This document shows, piece by piece, positions 6,344 through 15,871 of a stretch of DNA of 50,380 nucleotides; the stretch's first letter is position 1, and every line of letters starts with the position of its first letter. The notes under the pieces are model-generated. The model had not been told where the DNA came from, searched no databases, and worked only from the letters and a program-made list of their open reading frames with translations. Source of the DNA: Lentimicrobiaceae bacterium (lineage in GTDB: Bacteria > Bacteroidota > Bacteroidia > Bacteroidales > F082); the NCBI GenBank assembly GCA_002708315.1, contig PANC01000002.1:1-50380 (forward strand). Reading direction: 5' to 3'. The translations under genes were made by a program, and so were the position numbers.

Positions 6344-7540
6344 CTATAGTTCTTCAATACATAATTTTATTAGATCAAAGGTATGTTCAATATCATGGTC
6401 TAATCCTACAGAAAACCTGACCAACCCAGGCGACATGCCCATATCTTTTTGTATCTCAACGGGAACCTCGGAAGAGGTACTACGGCCTGAATTTGAGAAT
6501 AGAGTTTTAAAGTACCCTAAACTTACCGCATGATAACCAACACCTCTATGCTGCATCCTTTCCATGAATGGAGCAGCTCTTTCGGAGGTTCCAAGGTCAA
6601 TTGCAATGATACCGCTATATCCAAAACCATCATTCATCATTAAATTCATAAGTTCATGCTGTGGATGTCCTGGCATACCAGGGTAAATATATTTAAGTCC
6701 TAATTCATCAAATTTCTTGGCTAGATAAAGAGCATTTTTGCTATGCTGAATCATTCTAATGGGCAATGTGGCAAGATTCTTCAATATGGATGAAGATCTG
6801 AGAGGATCCAAAACTGGTCCAAGAAGCATGGCCGTACCATTATTTACATTGCTAATTTCCATAATAAACTTTTCAGAAGCACAAATTGCCCCTGCTACAC
6901 AATCATTTTTACCATTAATAAACTTGGTCATACTATAGACAACAATGTCTGCACCAAGTTTGATGGGACTAATGACTAGTGGAGTAAAAGTATTGTCAAC
7001 AAGAAGCTTTATATTATTTGCATGCGCTATATCGGCAATAGCAGGAATGTCACTTACTTGTAACATTGGGTTGGTCATACTCTCTGTATAAATAAGCTTA
7101 GTATTTGGCTTAATGGCCTGTTTTATACTATCATGATCCGAAATATCTATAAAGGTAACATCAATATTAAACTTACAAACATAATTTTTTAGGAATGCAA
7201 AAGTTCCACCGTATGTAGTTACACTTGTTATGATATGATCACCTGAATTACATATTTGCAGTATTGCAGTTGTGATAGCAGCCATTCCTGATGCAGTTAC
7301 CCATGCAGACTCAGATCCCTCCATTGCTGATAATGCATCTGCAAGGTACTTATTAGAGGGATTCCAATGTCGTGAGTAAAGAAAGCAGCCATGAGCCTCT
7401 CCATGAAATGTCTCTTGCATTATACTTTCATTCATAAAGGTGTAGGTTGCTGAATCAGTAATTGATGGATTAACCCCTCCAAATTCTCCAAATTGGTCCA
7501 GGTTCTGCAAACTATTAGCAGGATCGTGTTTTTCTTTCAT
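6344..7540 (-). CDS. Cys/Met-metabolism PLP-dependent enzyme (cystathionine gamma-synthase/lyase superfamily)
   Basis: The 398 residues carry the fold-type I Cys/Met lyase features. YSRHWNPS (55-62) supplies the Tyr/Arg that contact PLP phosphate across the dimer. The TYGGTF loop is at 109-114, cofactor Asp182 lies in VDNTFTP, and the Schiff-base Lys206 lies in SMTKFINGKND. In methionine gamma-lyase the tyrosine loop reads Tyr-Gly-Cys and that cysteine shapes substrate choice; here it is Tyr-Gly-Gly (110-112), so I do not call a methionine gamma-lyase. Lyase, synthase or sulfhydrylase activity cannot be told from sequence alone. It stands alone on the minus strand with a TAATTTTG element 25 bases upstream and the shared terminator downstream. 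No sulfur-assimilation gene is adjacent. Confidence 0.85.
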   Translation of the reverse strand: MKEKHDPANSLQNLDQFGEFGGVNPSITDSATYTFMNESIMQETFHGEAHGCFLYSRHWNPSNKYLADALSAMEGSESAWVTASGMAAITTAILQICNSGDHIITSVTTYGGTFAFLKNYVCKFNIDVTFIDISDHDSIKQAIKPNTKLIYTESMTNPMLQVSDIPAIADIAHANNIKLLVDNTFTPLVISPIKLGADIVVYSMTKFINGKNDCVAGAICASEKFIMEISNVNNGTAMLLGPVLDPLRSSSILKNLATLPIRMIQHSKNALYLAKKFDELGLKYIYPGMPGHPQHELMNLMMNDGFGYSGIIAIDLGTSERAAPFMERMQHRGVGYHAVSLGYFKTLFSNSGRSTSSEVPVEIQKDMGMSPGLVRFSVGLDHDIEHTFDLIKLCIEEL

Positions 7541-7565
7541 GAGACTCTTTTTTTGGTTTATAAAA

Positions 7566-7573
7566 CAAAATTA
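7566..7573 (-). promoter_or_regulatory. -7 promoter element for the PLP enzyme
   Basis: The minus strand reads TAATTTTG, an exact TAnnTTTG match, 25 bases before the ATG at 7540. Confidence 0.55.
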
Positions 7574-7724
7574 CTAAAAAAAAGACCTAATTTATTTTTT
7601 ATTTTGTAAAAAATTATTAACCACAAGGCTTTATTATCTACGTTTACAAATTTAGTGTATAAATAAAAATCAATTACATATTGTATATTTTGATAAATTC
7701 GCTGCCAATGTAGAATATTTCAAG

Positions 7725-9551
7725 ATGAATAATCTAACAAAAAAGTATTCAGTTGTATTTCTTATCCTATCTATTGCCTTTATCTTTGTAAATCTCGTGG
7801 GTAGTGATTATGATAGGGAAGTTTTTATCGATGGAGACGGCAGTGGACATTATGCTTATCTAACATCAATCCTCATTTATAATAATGTAGACTTTACTGA
7901 AGTATTGGAATTCGAAAAGAAAAAGCGTCCTACGGATTACATGGGGCACTACTTTCATAAGGTAAACGGCATACATATAAACAAGTATACCGTCGGTACC
8001 GCATTATTACAACTACCCTTCTTTTTAATAGGATATTTGCTGAGTTTTATACTTGGATACCCACTGGATGGTTATAGTATTATTTTCCAGTATTGTGTCG
8101 CACTATCAACAATTTTCTGGGTTAGTCTAGGATTGGTGTATCTTGTGAAATTAATGACCAACTGGGGAGTTAATAATTTATACTCTTGGTTATTTTCATC
8201 CTTCTTACTTCTTGGAACCAATTTATTTTTCTACACATTCATCGAACCATCATTTTCACATGCCTACTCATTCGCAGTTATAACAGTTTTCCTCTATTTT
8301 ATACATAAAGTACTTACTGCATATAGCCGTTACTACTTTGTAATGGCTTCTTTTTTATTGGGGATTATAATTTTAATAAGACCAGCAAATGCAATAATTG
8401 TTGCATCATTACCATTTATTGCCGGAAGCTGGTATAACTTTAAAAACTTTTTTAAAAACCAGACCAAAAACAACGACTATTTATTCGGAATAGCAGCAAT
8501 TATAATCGCCATAAGCCCACAATTAATAATTAATTATTTACAAACAGGTGGCTTATTAATTTACGGATATAAAAACGAAGGTTTTTATTTTACTAAACCT
8601 GAGATTTTAAATTTTATTATTAGTTACAAAAAAGGCTGGTTAGTATATACTCCTGCGTTTATACTTCTAATACCAGCAATTATATATTTGTTTAGAAAAA
8701 GCACAAAGTTTTCCGCCGTAAGTTTTGTCTTATTTCTAGTTTTTCAGATATATATATTCTCATCATGGTGGAACTGGTACTATGGTGATAGTTTTGGTAT
8801 GAGGCCAATGGTTGACTATTATGGCCTTTATATGCTTGTAATAAGCATTTTCCTGTACAAAACATGTCATACTATGATAAAAATTATTGGTATCTCGTTT
8901 TTGGCGCTTTGTATTATTCTAAATCTAGTGCAATCCTATCAGTATGCCACTGGAATACTTCATGCTGACTCAATGACAAAAGCAGCATATTGGCATGTAT
9001 TTATGGACGTGGATAAATCAAAATCTAAAATTATTGCAAGTGGTGATGAAACATTTTATGGAGATCTAGAAGATGATGCTTTCTTCTCATCTTTTAACAA
9101 TCTAGAATATGATTACCCATACTGGAACAATGGCAATAATTTTAATAATGCTGTTGTTTTATCGGGCACAAAGAGTATCGAACAAACTGCTAATAATATT
9201 TACAGCCCTTCATTACATTATTTAATTCCCGACTCATTGGTTGGTTACAGCAACATTTATGTAAGGTTTATGACAAAATATTTTGAGCCTACTGAAAATT
9301 CAGCCATAAATACAGTTTTTGTTGTGGATATATCGGATAGTATTCCCAAAAGTATTTTCTACAAAACATTTAGGATTAAAGCTATTCCTAATAAAATTAC
9401 AAATGAATGGAAAGATGCCAGTATTGGATTTAAGTTACCCCTGATAACCAATGACATGCAACAAATTAAGTTATACATATGGAACGTGGATAAGAAAGCA
9501 TATTATTTGGATGATTTATCTATCGAGTTCTTCACTTATAAGCAACCATAG
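7725..9551 (+). CDS. Polytopic membrane protein, probable GT-C-type glycosyltransferase
   Basis: The 608-residue protein has a first membrane helix at about 9-26, then an extracytoplasmic loop with an acidic cluster DGDGSGHYAY (36-45). About ten more hydrophobic helices run to about residue 410. An Asp-containing first loop followed by many helices is the layout of GT-C glycosyltransferases that use polyprenyl-phosphate sugars (PMT/ArnT type), and the motif HINKYTVGTALLQLPFFLIG is common in such Bacteroidota proteins. The last roughly 190 residues are soluble and beta-rich, ending IKLYIWNVDKKAYYLDDLSI, which resembles a jelly-roll carbohydrate-binding module. No acceptor or donor can be named. 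It is monocistronic by spacing, with 126 bases before the next ORF. It could instead be a non-enzymatic membrane protein. Confidence 0.65.
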   Translation: MNNLTKKYSVVFLILSIAFIFVNLVGSDYDREVFIDGDGSGHYAYLTSILIYNNVDFTEVLEFEKKKRPTDYMGHYFHKVNGIHINKYTVGTALLQLPFFLIGYLLSFILGYPLDGYSIIFQYCVALSTIFWVSLGLVYLVKLMTNWGVNNLYSWLFSSFLLLGTNLFFYTFIEPSFSHAYSFAVITVFLYFIHKVLTAYSRYYFVMASFLLGIIILIRPANAIIVASLPFIAGSWYNFKNFFKNQTKNNDYLFGIAAIIIAISPQLIINYLQTGGLLIYGYKNEGFYFTKPEILNFIISYKKGWLVYTPAFILLIPAIIYLFRKSTKFSAVSFVLFLVFQIYIFSSWWNWYYGDSFGMRPMVDYYGLYMLVISIFLYKTCHTMIKIIGISFLALCIILNLVQSYQYATGILHADSMTKAAYWHVFMDVDKSKSKIIASGDETFYGDLEDDAFFSSFNNLEYDYPYWNNGNNFNNAVVLSGTKSIEQTANNIYSPSLHYLIPDSLVGYSNIYVRFMTKYFEPTENSAINTVFVVDISDSIPKSIFYKTFRIKAIPNKITNEWKDASIGFKLPLITNDMQQIKLYIWNVDKKAYYLDDLSIEFFTYKQP

Positions 9552-9677
9552 AAGCCTAAAATATATTTTAACACATATTTAACACCAGAAATTAAGTATG
9601 TTAATTTTTAGGTGATACAACAAGTAATTGGAGCCTCTGATTTTATTATTTTTGCCAGCCTAAATACTATTATAATA

Positions 9678-10736
9678 ATGAAGTTTAAAATTGGGGATAA
9701 GGTTAAGTTTATTGATGAGATTGGTGGAGGTATTGTAACCGGAATTGTTGACTCCAAACTGGTGAAAGTAAAAACTGATGATGGTTTCGAAATGCCAGTT
9801 TTAAGTATAGATCTTATACCAGATCACAGAGCATTGCCCGCTATGGATAATAGCCCCCAAATAATTTCTAATTCGGAGGTGGTCGCAGAGCCTGAGAAGG
9901 AACCAGATTTTATTTCTCCAATCAATCCATGGAGAAAAGTTGAGGAGGAAGAGGGAGTATATCTAGGTTTTGAACCACACGAACAACAATGGTTGCTAAC
10001 AGGAGATGTGGATGTTGTTTTAGCCAATAACACTCCATATGAGCTTTTATACAGTCTATTCTTAAATCGGGAACAAACAGAAGGTATTGATTTTAGCTCA
10101 ATACCTGCAGAATCTAAAATAGTTATTGAAACAATATCTCGCGAAGAATTAGAAGATTGGAAATCTGGCTACATTCAGGTACTTTTTCATGCTGATAAAC
10201 CAAAAAAGGTATTTCTACCTGTACATTCGGCTATTGATATTAAGTCCGCTCGCTTTTTTAAAGAAGGGAGCTACAAGGATAATACCATCTTTAATGGTAA
10301 AGCAATTATAATAAATATTGCATCTCTAGGTGCAATTCCTTGTGTAACAGCATCTAACAGTGAATTAAAAGATGATTCATATGTAACAGAAAGCAAAGCT
10401 ACAAGCACAAAAAAGAAACAACTTGTAGACAAGTATAGGTCTGGTTCTGGTGAGGCACTGGTGGATCTTCACATTGGAGAATTGCTTGATAATATTCTAG
10501 GGTTATCAAGCAAAGATATGTTGGATATCCAGGTTGACACCTTTAATAAGATCCTAAGCAATGCAATTGAAAACGAATATAATAAGGTTACCTTTATCCA
10601 CGGTGTTGGCAATGGCGTGCTAAAGTCAACTATAATCAACGAACTTAAAAATTATGAAGGTTTGAAAAATTCAATGGCATCCATAGCTAAGTTTGGTGTT
10701 GGTGCAATTGATATCACTATTAATTATTCAGACTAA
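9678..10736 (+). CDS. DUF2027 protein with C-terminal Smr domain
   Basis: The 352 residues begin MKFKIGDKVKFIDEIGGGIV, the SH3-like N-terminus common to Bacteroidota DUF2027 proteins. A beta-rich middle region follows, then a C-terminal Smr domain (about 265-350) with VDLHIGELLDN and the HGVGNG motif. The Smr domain of MutS2 and related proteins binds or nicks branched DNA or acts on RNA at stalled ribosomes; here there is no MutS ATPase. Its role in this family is not established. The frame extends upstream to a GTG at 9612, but the ATG at 9678 gives the conserved N-terminus. It lies 26 bases before the cytochrome c maturation gene and may share its transcript, without an obvious functional link. 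Confidence 0.85.
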   Translation: MKFKIGDKVKFIDEIGGGIVTGIVDSKLVKVKTDDGFEMPVLSIDLIPDHRALPAMDNSPQIISNSEVVAEPEKEPDFISPINPWRKVEEEEGVYLGFEPHEQQWLLTGDVDVVLANNTPYELLYSLFLNREQTEGIDFSSIPAESKIVIETISREELEDWKSGYIQVLFHADKPKKVFLPVHSAIDIKSARFFKEGSYKDNTIFNGKAIIINIASLGAIPCVTASNSELKDDSYVTESKATSTKKKQLVDKYRSGSGEALVDLHIGELLDNILGLSSKDMLDIQVDTFNKILSNAIENEYNKVTFIHGVGNGVLKSTIINELKNYEGLKNSMASIAKFGVGAIDITINYSD

Positions 10737-10762
10737 AAAAAGTAATCCATAACTAGGCGGTA

Positions 10763-13700
10763 ATGAAAAAAATATCACATATATTCTTCTCCATGCAAAC
10801 CATGGGTACACTGATGCTTATTTTTGCGTTTGCAATCGGAACAGCTACATTTATTGAAAATGATTTTGGGGCAAACGGAGCTAAGGCGGTTGTTTACAAT
10901 GCTTTGTGGTTTAACATACTGCTGATTCTTCTAGCTATCAACCTAACTGGCAGAATAATACTTGATAAGCTCTATATGCCCAAAAAGTTTACCATTTTTC
11001 TATTTCATTTTTCCTTTTTAATAATATTAATTGGTGCTGGTATCACAAGATTCATAAGCTATGAAGGTGTGATGCATATTCGAGAGGGTAATATTAGTAA
11101 TAGCATGCTTACCGATAATACATTTATTGAATTAACTGCAGCAAAAGATAGTGATGTAAAAAACAAGGAAAAGAGTGTTTTAATGTCATCACTAACTCCC
11201 CAAGCTTACAGTGAGTCATTAAAGATTGATAACAAAAAATTCAAATTTAGTAGCATACAATATGTTCCAAATGCAAGGGAAATTATAGTTGAATCTGATG
11301 GCGAAGGGAATCCTTACATCATTTTTGTTTATTCCAATGGAGATGGGAGAAGTAATTTTTCTGCTAAATATGGAGAGGTAGTTGATGTTGGAAATATTAG
11401 AGTAAACTTCTCTGACACCTATGCTCCTGGCATCATAAACATAAAAATTGATAACGGAGAACTTGTTATCTATTCCGAAGACAATATTATTAGGCTATCA
11501 ATGCTAACCAGTGTAAGTGATACTCTTGAATATGGCCAATGGCATCCATTCAAGGACAGAATGCTACATAGTATAGGTGAAAATAGAATTGTACTAACAG
11601 ATTTTTATGAGAATGGTGCAGTTGATTATATACCTTTCACAGGCAAAGGTAGTATGATGGATGCTATGATTGTAGAAGTTACATCTGAGAATAAGCGAAA
11701 AAATATAGTACTTAGAGGTGGTAAGGGATACAAAGGAACTGAGAACTATTTCTTTTTTGATGGAGTTAATTTTAAAATGACTTATGGAGCAAAGGAAATA
11801 ATATTACCATTTGCCATAAAATTAGAAGATTTTCAACTGGAGAGGTATCCAGGATCAAACAGCCCATCATCTTATGCAAGTGAAGTCATTGTTTATGATA
11901 ACGTTACAAATGAAAGTTTCGATTATAGGATATATATGAATAATGTGCTAAACTATAATGGCTACAGATTTTTCCAATCATCCTATGATACTGATGAACT
12001 GGGCACAATCTTATCTGTAAACCATGATTATTGGGGTACATTTTTTAGTTATGTGGGTTATTTTCTGTTGAGCCTAGGAATGCTTCTATCTCTGTTTTAC
12101 AAAAACACCAGATTCTCTGCCCTGGGAAGACAAATAAAAAATCAGTTTATAAATGGGAGCAATATAAAAATCATACTGCTCTTGATTGCATTAGGAACCA
12201 CAAATCTGAATAATGCTCAGGGTTATACACCAATATCAGCTCTCCCTTCCATATCGCCGGAGCAGGCCGATGAATTTGGGAACCTCATGGTACAATCCCA
12301 GGATGGAAGATTGAAACCTATTAATACTCTCTCAAGCGAGATTCTAAGAAAAGTTTCTAGGAAAAATAGTTTGGGTATGTTAAACTCTGATCAAGTTATG
12401 TTGGGTATGCTTTCCTCTCCAATGGATTGGCAGAATGTTAAAATGATCAAAATTGGGCACCCTGAAGTTATAGAGCTTTTGGGAGTTGATGGTAAATTGG
12501 CTTCATACCTTGATTTTATAAATTTATCAGAGGGTACATATAAACTTGGAAAGTATGTAACAACAGCATATGAAAAAAAACCAGGTCAGCGAAGTAAATT
12601 TGATAATGAAATAATCAAGGTTGATGAACGTCTTAATATTTGTTACATGGTTTACAGTGGGGACATTCTAAGAATTCTACCAGACCCTACAAGTGTTGAT
12701 ATAATGTGGTATTCACCAATTTCTAACATTGGACCAATGTCACAGGAAGATTCAGTGTTTGTTGTATCCGTTATACCTACTCTTTTAATATCTGTTGCAG
12801 ATGGAGATGTATCTCTGGCAGACCAGCTTATTCAGGGTATTGGAGATTATCAACAAAGATATGCTGGTTCCATTTTACCCTCTAAAACAAAGATTGATTA
12901 TGAAATAATATATAATAAGATAGAAATTTTCAATAACCTAAGTCGTTTTTATGGATTAATAGGTGTGTTGATGATTATACTATTATTCGTGGAAATGTTT
13001 AAATCTTCTAAAGCTCTCACCTCTATTATTAGAGTTCTAATAATTCTTGTTGTTTTAGGCTTTATTGTACAAACTTTTGGATTGGCAATGCGATGGTACA
13101 TATCTGGTCATGCTCCATGGAGTGATGGGTACGAATCAATGATATATATAGCATGGGTTACCCTATTGGCTGGACTTATATTTTCTCAAGGATCAAAGAT
13201 GTCAATCGCAGCAACCACATTCCTTTCGTCTGTAATTTTAATGGTTGCTCATTTAAGTTGGATGGACCCAGCGGTAACAAACCTAGTTCCAGTTCTTAAA
13301 TCATATTGGTTAACAATTCATGTATCTGTGATTACTGCCAGCTATGGTTTTCTTGCTCTATGCGCACTTTTAGGACTAATGAATTTAATATTAATCATAT
13401 TTAAAAGCGATGAGAATAGGGAGTTATTTGAACTGAAAATAAATGAGCTAACAGCCATTAGTGAAAGATCTATGACAGTGGGTTTATACCTGCTAACAAT
13501 TGGCACATTTCTTGGCGGAGTATGGGCAAATGAAAGCTGGGGAAGATATTGGGGCTGGGACCCAAAGGAAACATGGGCATTGGTAAGTGTACTTATATAT
13601 TCCTTCGTTGCACATATGCATTACATCCCTGGCATGAAAGGTAAATTCGCTTATAATTTTGCATCCTTAATTTCTTACAGTGCCATATTAATGACATACT

Positions 13701-13849
13701 TTGGGGTTAACTATTACCTTTCAGGTTTACATTCATATGCAAAAGGAGATCCTGTTCCAATACCTGATTTTGTTTACTACAGTGTGGCAATTGTTGCTGC
13801 TGTTTCAATTTGGGCATACTACAGGGATAAATTAATGCAGAACAAATAA
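10763..13849 (+). CDS. Fused ResB-CcsA (CcsBA-type) cytochrome c maturation protein
   Basis: This 1028-residue membrane protein combines both halves of the System II heme exporter/cytochrome c synthetase, which attaches heme to CXXCH apocytochromes at the outer face of the membrane. The N-terminal part (about 1-470) has ResB-like helices near 10-30, 45-65 and 78-95, a large periplasmic domain, and another helix near 430-455. A second soluble domain follows (about 490-725). The CcsA part has about eight helices and the tryptophan-rich heme-handling motif WGRYWGWD (about 926-933). Histidines in WYISGHAPWSDG, TIHVSV, AHMH and GLHSY are the expected heme ligands. The length is usual for Bacteroidota CcsBA fusions. 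No c-type cytochrome is encoded in this window. Confidence 0.92.
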   Translation: MKKISHIFFSMQTMGTLMLIFAFAIGTATFIENDFGANGAKAVVYNALWFNILLILLAINLTGRIILDKLYMPKKFTIFLFHFSFLIILIGAGITRFISYEGVMHIREGNISNSMLTDNTFIELTAAKDSDVKNKEKSVLMSSLTPQAYSESLKIDNKKFKFSSIQYVPNAREIIVESDGEGNPYIIFVYSNGDGRSNFSAKYGEVVDVGNIRVNFSDTYAPGIINIKIDNGELVIYSEDNIIRLSMLTSVSDTLEYGQWHPFKDRMLHSIGENRIVLTDFYENGAVDYIPFTGKGSMMDAMIVEVTSENKRKNIVLRGGKGYKGTENYFFFDGVNFKMTYGAKEIILPFAIKLEDFQLERYPGSNSPSSYASEVIVYDNVTNESFDYRIYMNNVLNYNGYRFFQSSYDTDELGTILSVNHDYWGTFFSYVGYFLLSLGMLLSLFYKNTRFSALGRQIKNQFINGSNIKIILLLIALGTTNLNNAQGYTPISALPSISPEQADEFGNLMVQSQDGRLKPINTLSSEILRKVSRKNSLGMLNSDQVMLGMLSSPMDWQNVKMIKIGHPEVIELLGVDGKLASYLDFINLSEGTYKLGKYVTTAYEKKPGQRSKFDNEIIKVDERLNICYMVYSGDILRILPDPTSVDIMWYSPISNIGPMSQEDSVFVVSVIPTLLISVADGDVSLADQLIQGIGDYQQRYAGSILPSKTKIDYEIIYNKIEIFNNLSRFYGLIGVLMIILLFVEMFKSSKALTSIIRVLIILVVLGFIVQTFGLAMRWYISGHAPWSDGYESMIYIAWVTLLAGLIFSQGSKMSIAATTFLSSVILMVAHLSWMDPAVTNLVPVLKSYWLTIHVSVITASYGFLALCALLGLMNLILIIFKSDENRELFELKINELTAISERSMTVGLYLLTIGTFLGGVWANESWGRYWGWDPKETWALVSVLIYSFVAHMHYIPGMKGKFAYNFASLISYSAILMTYFGVNYYLSGLHSYAKGDPVPIPDFVYYSVAIVAAVSIWAYYRDKLMQNK

Positions 13850-13880
13850 TCTAGTAATACACGTGGTGATATTGCAATTA

Positions 13881-15767
13881 TCATATCAGTTCGTCGAGTT
13901 CCATCCATCTCAATGTTTTAGAATCTATCAATTCTATAACTATTCCTATTCTTTGGGATAGCTCATGTATTTTCTCGTAATCTTCGGTGCCAGAATTGAG
14001 TTCACCCTCTATTTTAGACTTCTCATTTTCAAGTTTCTCAATTTCACCTACTAGAGATTCATATTCTTTCTTTTCTTTATATGATACCTTAATTTTTACC
14101 TTCTCTGTGATATTATCTTTCTGATCAGTTTTTCTTGTGCTATTTGAATGACTTTTTGTTTCTTGTTTTTCAGCATCCTTCTTTAATTTGTAAGCAGAGT
14201 AATTACTGTAATAGTCCTTTATAGTGCCATTACCTTCAAATACAAATAAGTGGTCCACTAGTTTATCTAAGAAATATCTATCATGAGAAACCAATATCAA
14301 ACACCCAGAATATTTTTCAAGAAATTCTTCAAGTTTATTTAGTGTTAAAAGGTCCAAATCATTTGTGGGCTCATCAAGTATTAGAAAATTAGGATTGCTT
14401 ACTAAAACCGTTAGCAAATATAGCCTGCGGCGCTCTCCTCCACTTAAATTGGAAACATAATCATTTTGCACTTTAGGGGGGAACATAAAATGATTTAGAA
14501 ACTGAGATGCAGTTAAGTTTCGATCTTTGCCAAAGGGTATTATTTCTGCAATATCTTTCACAACCTGCAGAACCGTCTGATTATCATTTATCTTTATTCC
14601 CTCCTGTCTATAATGTCCAAATACAATTGTTTCTCCTGCAACCACTGTTCCAGCTTGTGGAATTAAGTTTTTCATAACCAAATTTAAAAAGGTAGACTTA
14701 CCAGTTCCATTATTTCCAACAAAACCTATCCTCTCCCCTTTTTTAAAGGTATAACTAAAGTCTTTGAGTATTGTCTTATCAGGAAAATTAAAACTTACAT
14801 TATCCATTTCCAGTATCTTACCTCCTATTCGCGACATCGCTACTTCAAGTTTGAGTTGTTCCTCTTTCTTAATGCTTGTGGCTTTTTCTTTTGTTCTGTA
14901 GAAGCTATCTATTCTAGCTTTTGATTTTGTTGTTCTGGCCTTTGGCATTCGTCTTATCCAATCCAGTTCTTTCTTCATCAATTTCTTAGCTTTGTCAACC
15001 TCTATTCTATTATTTTCCTGTCGTTCAGCTCGTTTTTCAAGAAAATACGAGTAGTTACCGTTATGAATGTATACTTCGCCATTTGTGAGCTCTACTATTT
15101 GGTCACATATTCGATCTAAAAAGTATCTATCATGTGTAACCATTAATAAGGTTACTAAGGATGATATGAGATATTCTTCGAGCCATTCTATTATTTCAAT
15201 ATCTAAATGGTTTGTAGGCTCATCCAGCAATAAAACATCTGGATTGTCAAGTAATGCAAGAGCAAGTGAAAGTCGCTTAATTTGTCCTCCCGACATCTCA
15301 CTAATACGACCTGAAGTATCGGTTATCTTTAATTTAGTAAGGAGTTGCTTCAATCTTCTGTCATAATCCCAACTATCATTTACATCCATTTGTGCTATCG
15401 CAAAATCTAGCTGGGAACGTGTTTCTTTCGAATCATTATTAGAGTTATTAGTAACAGCTGTATTATATGCGTCAATAATTTGTTGCATTCTACTTCCTGC
15501 TTTCTCAATAACTTCATCAATTGTATGATTAATATCAAAATTTGGCTCCTGGCCAAGAAATGAAACTCTTACACCATTTCGGGTAACCACCTCACCTGAA
15601 TCACTATAGTCATCACCAACAATTATCTTTAATAATGTAGATTTACCAGCACCATTATCAGCAACCAATGCTACTTTTTGTCCCTTACTAATACCAAAGC
15701 TTATATCATCAAATAAAACCTTTTCGCCATAGTTTTTTGATATGTGATCAATAGAAATGTAATTCAT
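13881..15767 (-). CDS. ABC-F family ATPase (Uup-like)
   Basis: The 628 residues contain two ABC ATPase domains in one chain without membrane segments, the ABC-F layout. The first has Walker A DNGAGKST (37-44), signature MSGGQ and Walker B LLLDEPTNHLD. The second has GNNGTGKST, LSGGE and LILDEPTNDLD. The linker between the domains is rich in charged residues (LMKKELDWIRRMPKARTTKS), as in Uup/EttA. The C-terminal 90 residues form a coiled coil (YKEKKEYESLVGEIEKLENE), which is typical of Uup. ABC-F proteins act on the ribosome or, for Uup, also affect DNA rearrangement; a resistance role is not indicated. It converges with the CcsBA gene and has its own TACTTTTG promoter element. Confidence 0.92.
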   Translation of the reverse strand: MNYISIDHISKNYGEKVLFDDISFGISKGQKVALVADNGAGKSTLLKIIVGDDYSDSGEVVTRNGVRVSFLGQEPNFDINHTIDEVIEKAGSRMQQIIDAYNTAVTNNSNNDSKETRSQLDFAIAQMDVNDSWDYDRRLKQLLTKLKITDTSGRISEMSGGQIKRLSLALALLDNPDVLLLDEPTNHLDIEIIEWLEEYLISSLVTLLMVTHDRYFLDRICDQIVELTNGEVYIHNGNYSYFLEKRAERQENNRIEVDKAKKLMKKELDWIRRMPKARTTKSKARIDSFYRTKEKATSIKKEEQLKLEVAMSRIGGKILEMDNVSFNFPDKTILKDFSYTFKKGERIGFVGNNGTGKSTFLNLVMKNLIPQAGTVVAGETIVFGHYRQEGIKINDNQTVLQVVKDIAEIIPFGKDRNLTASQFLNHFMFPPKVQNDYVSNLSGGERRRLYLLTVLVSNPNFLILDEPTNDLDLLTLNKLEEFLEKYSGCLILVSHDRYFLDKLVDHLFVFEGNGTIKDYYSNYSAYKLKKDAEKQETKSHSNSTRKTDQKDNITEKVKIKVSYKEKKEYESLVGEIEKLENEKSKIEGELNSGTEDYEKIHELSQRIGIVIELIDSKTLRWMELDELI

Positions 15768-15788
15768 TATGCATTATATTATGGTCTG

Positions 15789-15796
15789 CAAAAGTA
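15789..15796 (-). promoter_or_regulatory. -7 promoter element for the ABC-F gene
   Basis: The minus strand reads TACTTTTG, an exact TAnnTTTG match, 21 bases before the ATG at 15767. It is divergent from the rimM promoter at 15846. Confidence 0.6.
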
Positions 15797-15845
15797 ATCA
15801 CAAATCATTATCCATTTCCATTTATGATGTTTTTTAGAAATAGAG

Positions 15846-15853
15846 TAGTTTTG
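15846..15853 (+). promoter_or_regulatory. -7 promoter element for rimM-trmN6
   Basis: TAGTTTTG followed by CACCA, 18 bases before the ATG at 15872. Because it lies inside the longer open frame that begins at 15824, it argues for the later start. Confidence 0.6.
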
Positions 15854-15871
15854 CACCACAAAAAGAGCATA

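Noticed and set aside
13860-13865. CACGTG core as a possible parS site
   Set aside because: The flanks (ATACACGTGGTGATA) do not form the TGTTTC-CACGTG-like palindrome of parS, and the site is far from parAB. A second CACGTG at 20575-20580 lies inside typA and also lacks the flanks.
15824-15871. Longer RimM N-terminus from an ATG at 15824
   Set aside because: The added residues are not part of the RimM family and a TAGTTTTG promoter element lies within them.
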